Notes under the pieces: model-generated | What the model saw: only the letters and a program-made list of their open reading frames with translations | What the model was told of the DNA's origin: nothing | Database searches by the model: none | Origin: an uncultured Pseudokineococcus sp. | Lineage (GTDB): Bacteria > Actinomycetota > Actinomycetes > Actinomycetales > Quadrisphaeraceae | Assembly: GCF_947495735.1 (NCBI RefSeq) | Contig: NZ_CANMAA010000005.1 | Span: 175,233-239,232 of the forward strand | Direction of reading: 5' to 3' | Length of the DNA: 64,000 nt | Made by a program: the position numbers and the translations under genes | In this document: one piece after another, positions 22,607-32,083 of the stretch | Numbering within the stretch: the first letter of the stretch is position 1 | Layout: each line of letters opens with the position of its first letter

Positions 22607-22847
22607 CGGCTGGCCCCGATCACTGCGGGACCTCGACCTGCTGGCTCGACCACTGCTCGAGCTGGTTCCACGGGGGCGCTCCTCACGGGTGGTGCCGGAC
22701 GTCGGCGCCGACCCCGTCGTCGGCGCGCCCAGGCTACGGGCGCGAGGGCGGCGCGGGGCCGACTTCGTGGCCGGCTCCCTCGTCCCGCACGATGCCGGGC
22801 GGGCCGGGCCAGCCGTCCGGCCCCGGACGCGGCCGGAGGAGGACGAC

Positions 22848-24062
22848 GTGAGCACGCTGCACCTGGTCTACGCGGTGGTGGGCGTCGCGGGCGTCCTGCT
22901 CGCGCTGGTGAGCTCGGCGGTCCGGCGCTGGCCGATCAGCGAGCCGCTCGTGGCGCTGGCGCTGGGCGTCCTGCTCGGTCCGGCGGCCCTCGGGCTCGTC
23001 GTCGTCGGCGAGGAGACCCGCGACCTCCTGCTGCTCGAGGGCGCGCGCCTGCTGCTCGCCTGGTCGGTCATGGCGGCGGCCCTGCGCTTCCGCTACGCCG
23101 GGCTGCGCTCGGTGCTGCGCCCCGTGGCGCTGCTGCTCGTGCTGGCCATGCCGGCGGCGGTGCTCGTCGGCGGCGCCGCCGCACTGGCGATGGGCCTGCC
23201 GGTCGGGCTCGCCCTGCTGCTGGGGGCCTGCCTGTCGCCGACCGACCCCGTGCTGGCCTCCTCGGTCGTCTCCGGCGGGCCGGCGGAGCGGGACCTGCCC
23301 GCGCGCCTGCGCCAGGTGCTCACCGCGGAGAGCGGCGTCAACGACGGGCTGGGGCTGCCCTTCGTCCTCGTCGGCCTGGCGGTGGTGCTGCCCGGCCTCA
23401 CCGGCGGCGCGGCCGCCGTCGACATGGCGCGCGAGGTGCTCGGCGCCGTCGTGGTCGGCGCGGTGCTGGGGGCGGTCACCGGCGCGCTGGCGCGCAGGGC
23501 CGACGACCGGGGCACCCTCGCGGGCGGCCCGCGGCTGGTCCTCACGCTGCTGCTCGCGGTCGCCGTCCTCGGGGTGGCGCGGGTGGCGGGCACGGACGGC
23601 GTGCTCGCGGTCTTCGTGGCCGGCGTCGCCTACAACCGGGTCGTGCCGAGCTCGGACCGCGAGCCCCAGGACTCCCTGGACGAGGCGGTCAACCGCTACG
23701 CCGTGCTGCCGTTCTTCCTGCTGCTCGGCGCCGTGCTCCCGTGGGCGGACTGGGCCGACCTGGGCTGGGGCGCGGCGGTCTTCGCCGTGGCGGCCCTGCT
23801 CGTGCGGCGGCTGCCGGCGCTGCTCCTGCTGCACCGCCCGCTGGGGATGACGGCGCGCGAGGGCGCCTTCGCCGGCTGGTTCGGGCCGATGGGCGTCAGC
23901 GCCGTGTTCTACCTCGCCCACAGCCTCGAGGAGGGGGTCGCCGATCCCCGGCTCCTCGCCGCCGGGACGCTGGCCGTCGCCGTCAGCGTGGTGGCCTTCG
24001 GCGTCACCGCGGCACCGGCCACCCGCCGGTTCGGCCGGGCGCGGCAGGATGCGCCCTCGTGA
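22848..24062 (+). CDS. CPA1-type cation/proton antiporter
   Basis: A 404-aa, 12- to 13-helix Na+/H+ exchanger-family protein. It begins LHLVYAVVGVAGVLLALVSS and contains the antiporter core GACLSPTDPVLASSVVSGG and VLTAESGVNDGLGLPFVLVG, which hold the conserved ion-binding acidic residues. There is no C-terminal TrkA-type domain. It would exchange Na+ or K+ for protons. The GTG at 22848 follows GGAGGAGGAC. Two DUF202 membrane proteins follow within 35 bases on the same strand and are probably co-transcribed. Confidence 0.9.
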   Translation: MSTLHLVYAVVGVAGVLLALVSSAVRRWPISEPLVALALGVLLGPAALGLVVVGEETRDLLLLEGARLLLAWSVMAAALRFRYAGLRSVLRPVALLLVLAMPAAVLVGGAAALAMGLPVGLALLLGACLSPTDPVLASSVVSGGPAERDLPARLRQVLTAESGVNDGLGLPFVLVGLAVVLPGLTGGAAAVDMAREVLGAVVVGAVLGAVTGALARRADDRGTLAGGPRLVLTLLLAVAVLGVARVAGTDGVLAVFVAGVAYNRVVPSSDREPQDSLDEAVNRYAVLPFFLLLGAVLPWADWADLGWGAAVFAVAALLVRRLPALLLLHRPLGMTAREGAFAGWFGPMGVSAVFYLAHSLEEGVADPRLLAAGTLAVAVSVVAFGVTAAPATRRFGRARQDAPS

Positions 24063-24093
24063 GCGGTCGGGGCAGCGAGCGGGCGCGTCGCTG

Positions 24094-24471
24094 ATGGCGC
24101 GCGCTCCCGAGGGCGGTCCGCGGAGGTTCCCCCGCCGGGTCTACGGCGTCGGCGACGAGCCGGACCCGCGCTTCAGCCTCGCCAACGAGCGCACGTTCCT
24201 GGCCTGGGTGCGCACGTCCCTGGCCCTGCTGGCGGCCGGCGTCGCGCTGGAGGCGCTGGCCCTGCCCGTCGACGCCGACCTGCGGCTCGCGTCGGCTGTC
24301 GTCTTCGTGGTGCTCGGGCTGCTGGCCGCCGCCCAGTCGTGGCTGGGGTGGGCGCGCGCCGAGAGGGCGCTGCGGCGCGCCCGCCCGCTGCCCTCGCCCG
24401 CGCTCGCCCCCGTGGTCGCCGGCGGCGTCGTGCTGGCGAGCGCGCTGCTCGTCGTGGGCATGCTGCTGTGA
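24094..24471 (+). CDS. YidH/DUF202 family membrane protein (first of a pair)
   Basis: A 125-aa protein with three membrane helices and the DUF202 signature FSLANERTFLAWVRTSLALL near residue 30. Start at 24094 is chosen because this ATG precedes the family-like region; an ATG 45 bases upstream overlaps the antiporter end. It is followed by a second DUF202 gene with a GTGA overlap. The function of the family is not established. Confidence 0.85.
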   Translation: MARAPEGGPRRFPRRVYGVGDEPDPRFSLANERTFLAWVRTSLALLAAGVALEALALPVDADLRLASAVVFVVLGLLAAAQSWLGWARAERALRRARPLPSPALAPVVAGGVVLASALLVVGMLL

Positions 24472-24845
24472 CCCGCCGCGGGTCGGCGCCGGTGGACGAG
24501 ATCTTCGACCCGGGGCTGCAGCCCGAGCGCACGCTGCTGGCCTGGCGGCGGACGGCGCTGGCGCTCGCCGTGGGCTGCGCGGCGGTCGTCCGCTTCGCCG
24601 CCCCGGTCGTGGGGCCGGTCGTCGTCGTGGCCGGCCTGGTGGGCCTCGCGCTGTGCGGCGCCGCCTACGTCGGCGCCGCGGCCCAGTACCGCCGCGTCAG
24701 CGGCGAGCTGGTCGCGCGGGGCTCCACCGGGCACGGGGTCCTGACCTCGCCGGGAGCGGCCTGCGCGGCGCTCACGACGGCGCTCCTGCTCGTGGGGGCG
24801 GGCGCGCTCGCCTTCGTCGTGGCCCGCGCCGCGGCGCACGGGTGA
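24468..24845 (+). CDS. DUF202 family membrane protein (second of a pair)
   Basis: A 125-aa, three-helix protein. The DUF202 motif is present as LQPERTLLAWRRTALALAVG near residue 20, so it is a diverged paralogue of the preceding gene with Pro-Glu-Arg-Thr in place of Asn-Glu-Arg-Thr. Its GTG overlaps the upstream TGA. Paired DUF202 genes are common in actinobacteria and may form a heteromer; that is inference. Confidence 0.85.
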   Translation: MTRRGSAPVDEIFDPGLQPERTLLAWRRTALALAVGCAAVVRFAAPVVGPVVVVAGLVGLALCGAAYVGAAAQYRRVSGELVARGSTGHGVLTSPGAACAALTTALLLVGAGALAFVVARAAAHG

Positions 24846-24897
24846 GGGCGCGGGCTGCCGCGCGGTCGGACCCGCTGGAGGATCGGCGGCGCCGGGG

Positions 24898-25188
24898 TCA
24901 GCGGGCGCCGCGGTCCTCGTCGCGGGTCCCGGGCGCCTGGTCGTCCACCTCGGCGGGACGCGCCTGGCCGTCGCGGGCCTCCTCCTCGAGCGCGGCGCGC
25001 CGCGACGCGGGGTCGATGCCGAGCTGCTTCTCCACCAGCGCTCCCACGACGGCGCTCGCGGCCAGCGCGACGACGACGCTGAGGAAGAAGCCGGCGTCCG
25101 GGTAGACCAGGTCCACCAGGGCCAGCGCCGCGACGACCACGGCGATGCGGACGGCGAAGAGCGTGAGCCAGGGGTGCTTGCGGACCAT
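24898..25188 (-). CDS. Small two-helix membrane protein (DUF4229-like)
   Basis: A 96-aa protein: basic start VRKHPWLTLFAVRIAV, two hydrophobic helices (residues 6-28 and 33-52), then a charged tail rich in Arg, Glu and Asp that ends in the cytoplasm. The layout matches the short DUF4229 proteins of actinobacteria, but I cannot confirm the family by eye. It is convergent with the DUF202 pair and divergent from the GH3 gene. Function unknown. Confidence 0.65.
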   Translation of the reverse strand: MVRKHPWLTLFAVRIAVVVAALALVDLVYPDAGFFLSVVVALAASAVVGALVEKQLGIDPASRRAALEEEARDGQARPAEVDDQAPGTRDEDRGAR

Positions 25189-25417
25189 GCCCGCACCGTA
25201 GGCGCCGCCGCTCGCGGCGCCGACCGGCGGGCGGCTCGGCCGCCCGGTGCGGGCGAGCGCGCGCCGGGGGCGAGCGGCACCCCGTCGGGGTCGGCGCGCG
25301 GGGCTACGGTCGGGCGGAGGAACCCCGGACGGGCGCCGGGCCGCGGTGCTGCGGCCCCTGCGCCGGCTCGTCCGACCCGCTGAGGGCGCGCGACGCCGCG
25401 CGCCGAGGAGGACCCGC

Positions 25418-27697
25418 ATGAGCGCTCCCGACCCCGCCGCCCGGTCCCTCGACGTCGACGCCGTGATGGCGCAGCTGACGCTCGAGGAGAAGGTCTCCCT
25501 CGCCTCCGGCGCGGACTTCTGGCGCACGCAGGCCGTCGAGCGGCTCGGGGTGCCGTCCGTGATGGTCACCGACGGGCCCCACGGGCTGCGCAAGCAGGCG
25601 GGCGCCTCCGACCACGTGGGGCTGCACGACAGCGTCCCGGCCACGTGCTTCCCGCCCGCGGCCGGCCTCGCCTCGACCTGGGACGTCGACCTGCTGCGCC
25701 GCGTCGGCGTCGCGCTCGGGGACGAGTGCCGCGCCGAGGAGGTGGCCGTGCTCCTCGGCCCCGGCGTGAACATGAAGCGGACCCCGCTGTGCGGGCGCGA
25801 CTTCGAGTACTTCTCCGAGGACCCGCTGCTGGCCGGCGAGCTGGCCGCGGCTCTCGTGCAGGGCGTCCAGAGCCGCGGGGTCGGCACCTCGCTGAAGCAC
25901 TTCGCGGCCAACAACCAGGAGACCGAGCGGATGAGCGTCTCCGTCGAGGTCGACGAGCGCACGCTGCGCGAGATCTACCTGCCGGCCTTCGAGCGCGTCG
26001 TCACCCGGGCGCAGCCGTGGACGGTGATGTGCTCCTACAACAGGGTCAACGGCGTCTACGCGAGCCAGGACCCGTGGCTGCTCACGCGGGTGCTGCGCGC
26101 GGACTGGGGCTTCGAGGGGCTCGTCGTCTCCGACTGGGGCGCCGTCGACGAGCGCTGGCGGGCCGTGGCCGCGGGCCTGGACCTCGAGATGCCCTCCTCC
26201 GGCGGCACCGGCGAGGCGAGCATCCGCACGGCGCTGGAGGGCGGGTCGCTCACCCAGGCCCAGCTCGACGTCGTCGTGCGCCGGAACCTGGAGCTGCTGC
26301 AGCGGGTGCTGCCCGCGCTGGCCCCGGGGCAGACCTTCGACGCGGGCGCCCACCACGCGCTGGCGCGGGAGGCGGCGCGCCAGAGCGCCGTCCTGCTCGC
26401 CAACGACGGCGTGCTGCCGCTCGAACCGGCCTCCGGCGGGCGCCTCGCGGTCGTCGGCGAGATGGCGCGCAGCCCGCGCTACCAGGGCGCCGGCTCCTCG
26501 CAGGTCAGCCCGACCCGCCTCGACGACGCCCTCACCGCCCTGCGCGAGGGCACGAGCCGCGACGTCGTCTTCGCGCCGGGGTACGTCACCGAGTCCGAGG
26601 AGGCCGACGACGCGCTCGTCGCCGAGGCCGTCGAGGCGGCGCGCTCCGCCGAGGTCGTCGTGCTCTTCCTGGGCCTGCCCGCCTCCTACGAGTCCGAGGG
26701 CTACGACCGCGAGCACCTGGACCTGCCGGCGTCGCAGGTCGCGCTGCTGGAGGCCGTGCGCGCGGTGAACGACCGGGTCGTGGTGGTGCTGTCCAACGGC
26801 GCCGCCGTCGCGGTGGACGCCTGGCAGCACCACGCCGCCGCGCTGCTGGAGGGCTGGCTGCTCGGCCAGGCGGGCGGGGCGGCGACGGCGGACCTGCTCT
26901 ACGGCGTCGTCTCGCCGTCCGGACGCCTCGCCGAGACGGTGCCGGTGCGGCTCGAGGACACCCCGGCCTTCGGCGCCTTCCCCGGCGACAGCGGCGTCGT
27001 CCGCTACCGGGAGGGCCTGCTGATCGGCTACCGCTGGTACGACACGCGCCGCGCGCCCGTCAGCTTCCCCTTCGGGCACGGGCTGTCGTACACCACCTTC
27101 GAGCACTCCGACCTGTCGGTGCGGGCGTCGGGTGCGGGCGCGGACGCGTCCGTCGAGGTCGCGCTGACGGTCACCAACACGGGCTCGCGGGCGGGCGCCG
27201 AGGTGGTGCAGGTCTACGCGGCGCCGCAGGACGCCTCCGTCTTCCGCCCCGAGCAGGAGCTCGTCGGCTTCGCCCGCGTGGAGCTCGAGCCCGGCGCGTC
27301 GGCCCCCGTCTCCCTGGTGCTCTCGGCGCGCGACCTCGGCCACTGGTCGGAGGTGCACCGCCGCTGGGTGCTGGAGTCGGGGCGCTACGAGGTCCGCGTG
27401 GGCGCCTCCTCCCGCGACGTGCGCCAGCGCGCCGTCGTCGAGGTGCAGGGGGAGGAGCTCGTCGTCCCGCTGTCACCGCAGTCCGAGGCCGGCACGTGGC
27501 TGGAGCACCCCGTCGTCGGCCCGCGCCTGCGCGAGCAGCTCGGGGACGCCGCCGCGATGCTCGACGACCCCCAGCACGGCCAGATGATGCGGGCGATCCC
27601 GCTGGTGCGGCTCACCCGCTTCCCCGGCTTCCCCGTCCGCGAGGAGGACCTGCCGGGCATGGCCGAGGAGGCCGGCGCGTCGGTCGGCCCCGCCTGA
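25418..27697 (+). CDS. GH3 beta-glucosidase
   Basis: A 759-aa intracellular beta-glucosidase. The N-terminal barrel starts LTLEEKVSLASGADFWRTQA and contains DGPHGLRKQ, KHFAANNQETER and the nucleophile Asp in GLVVSDWGAVDERW. The alpha/beta sandwich follows, and then a fibronectin-like domain (EVALTVTNTGSRAGAEVVQV). No signal peptide, so substrates must be imported. The ATG at 25418 has GAGGAGG upstream. It precedes the operon of sugar-isomerase and oxidoreductase genes by 137 bases, which contain a separate palindromic promoter, so co-expression is likely but not one transcript for certain. Confidence 0.92.
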   Translation: MSAPDPAARSLDVDAVMAQLTLEEKVSLASGADFWRTQAVERLGVPSVMVTDGPHGLRKQAGASDHVGLHDSVPATCFPPAAGLASTWDVDLLRRVGVALGDECRAEEVAVLLGPGVNMKRTPLCGRDFEYFSEDPLLAGELAAALVQGVQSRGVGTSLKHFAANNQETERMSVSVEVDERTLREIYLPAFERVVTRAQPWTVMCSYNRVNGVYASQDPWLLTRVLRADWGFEGLVVSDWGAVDERWRAVAAGLDLEMPSSGGTGEASIRTALEGGSLTQAQLDVVVRRNLELLQRVLPALAPGQTFDAGAHHALAREAARQSAVLLANDGVLPLEPASGGRLAVVGEMARSPRYQGAGSSQVSPTRLDDALTALREGTSRDVVFAPGYVTESEEADDALVAEAVEAARSAEVVVLFLGLPASYESEGYDREHLDLPASQVALLEAVRAVNDRVVVVLSNGAAVAVDAWQHHAAALLEGWLLGQAGGAATADLLYGVVSPSGRLAETVPVRLEDTPAFGAFPGDSGVVRYREGLLIGYRWYDTRRAPVSFPFGHGLSYTTFEHSDLSVRASGAGADASVEVALTVTNTGSRAGAEVVQVYAAPQDASVFRPEQELVGFARVELEPGASAPVSLVLSARDLGHWSEVHRRWVLESGRYEVRVGASSRDVRQRAVVEVQGEELVVPLSPQSEAGTWLEHPVVGPRLREQLGDAAAMLDDPQHGQMMRAIPLVRLTRFPGFPVREEDLPGMAEEAGASVGPA

Positions 27698-27781
27698 GGA
27701 GCGGCGGCGCCCCGCTCGGCGACGTGACCGGCGCCGTCGACCCGGGCGGCGGCGGCGCGCCGTCACAAGACCGCCGCGGCT

Positions 27782-27802
27782 GCGACGACTTATGCTCGTC
27801 GC
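27782..27802. promoter_or_regulatory. Palindromic operator at the promoter of the isomerase/oxidoreductase operon
   Basis: Perfect arms GCGACGA (27782-27788) and TCGTCGC (27796-27802) flank CTTATGC. A -10-like TATGCT (27791-27796) lies inside, about 40 bases before the first start codon. This is the expected position for a repressor such as a LacI or ROK protein, but no regulator gene is next to it. Confidence 0.5.
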
Positions 27803-27834
27803 GCGTCAGAAGTACCCACTCGACGAGGAGAACC

Positions 27835-28644
27835 GTGACCGCGACATCGCCCGGGACATCGGACGGACCCACGAGCGCCCAGGGGTCCTCGGACCTGCTG
27901 TCGGTGCAGCTGTACACGCTGCGCGAGCGCCTGGCCGAGGACCTGACGGGCACCCTGCGCGCCCTGGCGGACCTGGGCCTCACGCAGGTCGAGCCCTTCG
28001 CCTTCACGTCGTTCGGCGAGGGCGGTGCCGACCTCGGGCGCGCGCTCGCCGAGACCGGGCTGCGCGCCCCGACGACGCACCAGCACCTCGCGGGCCTGTC
28101 CGAGGACGAGCTCGACGCCGTCTTCGCCGCCGCGGCCTCGCTGGGCGTCGGCCGCGTGGTCGAGCCCCACGTGCCGGCCGACCGCTGGACGAGCGCGGAC
28201 GACGTCGCCGCCGTCGCCGCCGAGCTGAACGCCGCGGCCGCGGTGGCGAGCCGGCACGGCGTCGCCGTGGGCTACCACAACCACGCGCACGAGCTGGAGA
28301 GCGTCCTCGACGGACGCCCGGCCCTGGAGGTGCTCGCCGACCACCTGGACGACGCCGTCGGCCTCGAGGTCGACACGTACTGGGTCGCCGTGGGCGGCCA
28401 GGACCCGGTGGCGCTGCTGCAGCGCCTCGGCGGGCGCGTCGTCGCGCTGCACCTCAAGGACGGCCCGGTCAGCGCGGACACCGCCGACCAGGTCGCGCTC
28501 GGGCAGGGGCGCATGCCGGTCGCCGAGCTCGTCGCCGCGGCGCCGACGGCCCTGCGCGTCGTCGAGCTCGACGACTCCCGCGGGGACCGCCTGCAGGCCG
28601 TGACCGACAGCGTCGCCTTCCTGCGCGCGCAGGGCCTGGCGTGA
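27835..28644 (+). CDS. Sugar phosphate isomerase/epimerase-fold protein (first)
   Basis: A 269-aa xylose-isomerase-like TIM barrel (AP endonuclease 2 fold). After a 20-residue leader it starts LLSVQLYTLRERLAEDLTGT. Likely metal ligands lie in EPHVP, YHNHAHE, GLEVDTYW, LHLKDG and VVELDDS. Members act as sugar epimerases or isomerases, inosose dehydratases or 3-keto-glycoside lyases. The GTG at 27835 follows GAGGAG. It heads a four-gene operon with two Gfo/Idh/MocA oxidoreductases and a second isomerase-fold gene; the oxidoreductase start overlaps its stop (GTGA). The pairing suggests oxidised sugar intermediates as substrates. Confidence 0.85.
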   Translation: MTATSPGTSDGPTSAQGSSDLLSVQLYTLRERLAEDLTGTLRALADLGLTQVEPFAFTSFGEGGADLGRALAETGLRAPTTHQHLAGLSEDELDAVFAAAASLGVGRVVEPHVPADRWTSADDVAAVAAELNAAAAVASRHGVAVGYHNHAHELESVLDGRPALEVLADHLDDAVGLEVDTYWVAVGGQDPVALLQRLGGRVVALHLKDGPVSADTADQVALGQGRMPVAELVAAAPTALRVVELDDSRGDRLQAVTDSVAFLRAQGLA

Positions 28645-29753
28645 GCGCGGCGCGCACGGGCCGCGTCGTCGTCGGCGTCATCGGCGCCGGCACGATCAGC
28701 TCCCAGTACCTGACCAACCTCACGGCCTTCCCGGACCTCGACGTCCGGTGGGTAGCGGACCTGGACGCCGGGCGCGCCGCCGAGCGCGCGCGGGAGTTCG
28801 GCGTGCCGCGCTCGGGCTCGGTGGCCGAGCTGCTCGCCGACGACGACGTCGAGCTCGTCGTCAACCTCACCGTCCCGCACGTGCACGTCGAGGTCGGCCT
28901 GCAGGTGATCGCCGCGGGCAAGCACGTCTGGGGCGAGAAGCCGCTCGCGCTGGACCTCGAGGGCGGCCGCCGGCTTCTGGAGGCGGCCCGTGCGGCGGGG
29001 CTGCGCGCGGCGTCCGCGCCCGACACCTTCCTCGGTGCGGGCCTGCAGACGACGCGGCGGGTGCTGGAGTCCGGGCGCGTGGGTGCACCGCTCAGCGCCC
29101 TCGTGCTCTTCCAGAGCCCGGGTCCGGAGTCGTGGCACCCGGACCCGGCGTTCCTGTTCGCCGAGGGCGCCGGTCCGCTGTTCGACATCGGCCCCTACTA
29201 CCTGACGGCGCTCGTGCAGCTCCTGGGGCCGGTCCGCCGGGTCAGCGCGACGTCGTCGGTCGCCCACCCGGTGCGCACCATCGGCTCGGGGCCGAAGGCC
29301 GGGCAGCAGTTCGACGTGACGGTCGCCACGCACGTCAGCGCCCTGTACGAGTTCGCCGCCGGGGCGAGCGCCGTCGCCGTCTTCAGCTTCGACTCCGCCG
29401 TGCGCCGCACCCAGCTCGAGGTGGCCGGCTCGGAGGGCACCCTGCTCGTGCCCGACCCCAACACCTTCGACGGCGACGTCGGCGTCCACCGCCGCGACCA
29501 CGACCTCGAGACCGAGCCCGCCGTCGGCACGACGACGACGCGCGGCACCGGCGTCCTCGAGCTCGCCCGGGCCCTCCGGGCCGGGGTGCCCGAGCGGGCC
29601 TCCGGCGAGCTGGCCCTGCACGTGCTGGACGCGATGGTCTCCACCGCCCGCGCCGCCGCCGACGGCGCGCCGGTGGAGCTGACGACGACCGTCGACGTCG
29701 CCCCCGCCCTCCCGGAGGACTGGGACCCGACGGCCCGGACGCTCGGGGAGTGA
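28641..29753 (+). CDS. Gfo/Idh/MocA family oxidoreductase (first)
   Basis: A 370-aa NAD(P)-dependent sugar dehydrogenase. The Rossmann fold starts VVVGVIGAGTISSQYLTNLT, with the family motif AGKHVWGEKPLALDLEG (catalytic Lys of EKP). The C-terminal substrate domain contains PLFDIGPYYLTALVQLLGPV, where the Asp-x2-Pro-Tyr arrangement replaces the commoner Asp-x3-His. The GTG overlaps the previous stop, and its own stop overlaps the next GTG, so translation is coupled. Such enzymes oxidise sugar hydroxyls, for example at C3 of glycosides; the actual substrate here is unknown. Confidence 0.88.
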   Translation: MSAARTGRVVVGVIGAGTISSQYLTNLTAFPDLDVRWVADLDAGRAAERAREFGVPRSGSVAELLADDDVELVVNLTVPHVHVEVGLQVIAAGKHVWGEKPLALDLEGGRRLLEAARAAGLRAASAPDTFLGAGLQTTRRVLESGRVGAPLSALVLFQSPGPESWHPDPAFLFAEGAGPLFDIGPYYLTALVQLLGPVRRVSATSSVAHPVRTIGSGPKAGQQFDVTVATHVSALYEFAAGASAVAVFSFDSAVRRTQLEVAGSEGTLLVPDPNTFDGDVGVHRRDHDLETEPAVGTTTTRGTGVLELARALRAGVPERASGELALHVLDAMVSTARAAADGAPVELTTTVDVAPALPEDWDPTARTLGE

Positions 29754-30904
29754 GCCCGCTGCTGCCGGCCCCCGGCGAGGTCGAGGAGCCGGCGGGCCGG
29801 CCGCTGGGCACGGCCGTCGTCGGGGGCGGCTTCATGGCGGCCGTGCACAGCCGGGCGGCGCGCTCGGCGCGCTCGCGGCTCGTCGGTGCGCTCACGTCCA
29901 CGCCCGAGGGCTCGCGGCGCGCCGCCGCCGCCCTCGGCCTCGAGCGCGCGTACTCCTCGCTGGAGGAGCTGCTCGCGGACGACGCGGTCGACGTCGTCCA
30001 CGTGTGCACGCCCAACGCACTGCACGCCGAGCAGGTGCTCGCCGCCGTCGCGGCCGGCAAGCACGTCGTGTGCGAGAAGCCGCTGGCGACCGGCCCGGAC
30101 GAGGCCGCGCGCGTCGTCGACGCCGCGGCGTCCGCGGGCGTCGTCGTCGCCGTGCCGTTCGTCTACCGGTTCCACCCGATGGTCCGCGAGGCCCGGGCCC
30201 GGGTGCGCTCGGGCGAGGTCGGGCGCGTGCTCACCGTGGCGGGTTCCTACCTGCAGGACTGGATGCTCTCGCCCGAGGACGACGACTGGCGGGTCGACCC
30301 GGCCCGCGGCGGTCCGAGCCGGGCCTTCGCCGACATCGGCTCCCACCTCGTCGACCTGCTCGAGACGGTGACGGGCGACCGGGTCGCCTCGCTCGCCGCG
30401 ACGCTGTCGACCGTGCACCCGCACCGGGCCCGGCACCGCGACGTGGCCACCGAGGACGCCGCCGCCGTCGTCGTGCGCACGGCCGGCGGTGCGGTCGGCA
30501 CCCTGCTGGTCTCGCAGGTGGCCCCCGGCCGCAAGAACCGGCTGCACCTGGAGGTCGCCGGCTCCGCCGAGAGCCTGGCGTTCGACCAGGAGGACCCCGA
30601 GCGGCTCTGGGTCGGTCGCCGGGCCGGCAGCCGGCTGCTGCCGCGCGACGCCGACCAGCTGAGCCCCGACGCCGCGCGGCTGTGCGTCGTCCCGGCCGGT
30701 CACCCGCAGGGCTACCAGGACGCGTTCGACGCGTTCGTCGCCGACGTCCACACCGCCGTCCGGGGCGGGCGCCCCGAGGCGCTGCCGCTGGCCGCCGACG
30801 GCGCCCGCGCCGTGGTCCTGACCGCCGCCGTCCTCGACTCGGCCCGCACCGGCGCCTGGGTCGACGTCCCCGCACCCCACCAGGAGGTCCGTGATGACCG
30901 TTGA
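29750..30904 (+). CDS. Gfo/Idh/MocA family oxidoreductase (second)
   Basis: A 384-aa paralogue of the preceding dehydrogenase. It has Rossmann start [20 protein letters not shown], the motif [20 protein letters not shown] and the classical catalytic segment [19 protein letters not shown] with Asp and His of the Asp-x3-His motif. This differs from the first copy, so the two probably handle different substrates or directions. The GTG at 29750 overlaps the previous stop. An AGGAGG near its 3' end serves the next gene, which overlaps it by 11 bases. Confidence 0.9.
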   Translation: MSPLLPAPGEVEEPAGRPLGTAVVGGGFMAAVHSRAARSARSRLVGALTSTPEGSRRAAAALGLERAYSSLEELLADDAVDVVHVCTPNALHAEQVLAAVAAGKHVVCEKPLATGPDEAARVVDAAASAGVVVAVPFVYRFHPMVREARARVRSGEVGRVLTVAGSYLQDWMLSPEDDDWRVDPARGGPSRAFADIGSHLVDLLETVTGDRVASLAATLSTVHPHRARHRDVATEDAAAVVVRTAGGAVGTLLVSQVAPGRKNRLHLEVAGSAESLAFDQEDPERLWVGRRAGSRLLPRDADQLSPDAARLCVVPAGHPQGYQDAFDAFVADVHTAVRGGRPEALPLAADGARAVVLTAAVLDSARTGAWVDVPAPHQEVRDDR

Positions 30905-31931
30905 GACGCCCGCCGTCCCCGGCGAGGAGCAGCCGGTGACCCTGTTCACCGGCCAGTGGGCCGACCTGCCGCTCGAGGAGGTGGCCCGGCTCGCGAGCTC
31001 CTGGGGCTACGACGGCCTCGAGATCGCCTGCTCCGGCGACCACCTCGACGTCCGCCGCGCCGTCGAGGACGACGCCTACGTGCAGGACCGGCGCGACCTG
31101 CTGGAGCGCCACGGCCTCGGCGTGTGGGCGATCTCCAACCACCTCACGGGGCAGGCGGTCTGCGACGACCCCATCGACTTCCGCCACCAGGCGATCGTCG
31201 GCTCCCGGGTCTGGGGCGACGGCGACGCCGAGGGCGTCCGGCAGCGCGCGGCCGAGGAGATGAAGCTCTCCGCGCGCGCCGCCCGTCGGCTGGGCGTCGA
31301 CGTCGTCGTCGGCTTCACCGGCTCGAAGATCTGGCCGTACGTGGCGCAGTTCCCGCCCGTGCCGGCCGAGGTGATGGACGCCGGGTACCAGGACTTCGCC
31401 GACCGCTGGAACCCGATCCTCGACGTGTTCGACGCCGAGGGCGTGCGCTTCGCCCACGAGGTGCACCCCAGCGAGATCGCCTACGACTACTGGTCGAGCG
31501 TGCGCACCCTCGAGGCGGTCGACCACCGCAGCGCCTTCGCGTTCAACTGGGACCCCAGCCACATGATGTGGCAGGGGATCGACCCGGTGGCCTTCATCAC
31601 CGAGTTCGCCGACCGCATCGTCCACGTGGACTGCAAGGACACCCGCCTGCGTCCGACGAACGGCCGCGCCGGGGTCCTCGGGTCGCACCTGCCGTGGGGC
31701 GACCCGCGGCGCTCGTGGGACTTCGTCTCGACCGGCCGGGGCGACGTGCCCTGGGAGGACTCCTTCCGCGCGCTGCGCGCGATCGGCTACGCCGGGCCGG
31801 TCTCCGTGGAGTGGGAGGACGCCGGGATGGACCGGCTCAAGGGCGCCGCCGAGGCCGTCGGCTTCGTGCGCTCGATGCTGTGGGAGCTGCCCGGGTCCTC
31901 CTTCGACGCCGCCTTCAGCAACCAGGGGTGA
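30894..31931 (+). CDS. Sugar phosphate isomerase/epimerase-fold protein (second)
   Basis: A 345-aa TIM barrel of the AP endonuclease 2 fold, larger than the first copy. Motifs: [80 protein letters not shown] and [13 protein letters not shown], giving the expected Glu/Asp/His/Glu metal ligands. The ATG at 30894 is preferred to the GTG three bases upstream because AGGAGG then lies six bases away. It is the last gene of the operon; a GC hairpin follows. Confidence 0.88.
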   Translation: MTVETPAVPGEEQPVTLFTGQWADLPLEEVARLASSWGYDGLEIACSGDHLDVRRAVEDDAYVQDRRDLLERHGLGVWAISNHLTGQAVCDDPIDFRHQAIVGSRVWGDGDAEGVRQRAAEEMKLSARAARRLGVDVVVGFTGSKIWPYVAQFPPVPAEVMDAGYQDFADRWNPILDVFDAEGVRFAHEVHPSEIAYDYWSSVRTLEAVDHRSAFAFNWDPSHMMWQGIDPVAFITEFADRIVHVDCKDTRLRPTNGRAGVLGSHLPWGDPRRSWDFVSTGRGDVPWEDSFRALRAIGYAGPVSVEWEDAGMDRLKGAAEAVGFVRSMLWELPGSSFDAAFSNQG

Positions 31932-31938
31932 GGTGGCC

Positions 31939-31956
31939 GCCGGCGCCCTCGCCGGC
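31939..31956 (+). terminator. Short hairpin after the isomerase/oxidoreductase operon
   Basis: GCCGGCG (31939-31945) pairs with CGCCGGC (31950-31956) around CCCT, eight bases after the stop codon. Short and without a T-run, so only a weak terminator candidate. Confidence 0.4.
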
Positions 31957-32083
31957 GCCGGCCCTCACACCCGACCTCGCGGACCTCGCGGCCCTCGCGC
32001 GACGGACGAGGAGCCTCCGTCGTGACCGGATCGATGCTGCGACGTCGGGGGCTCGGGGCCCGTCCGGTGCCACCCTCGACGGC

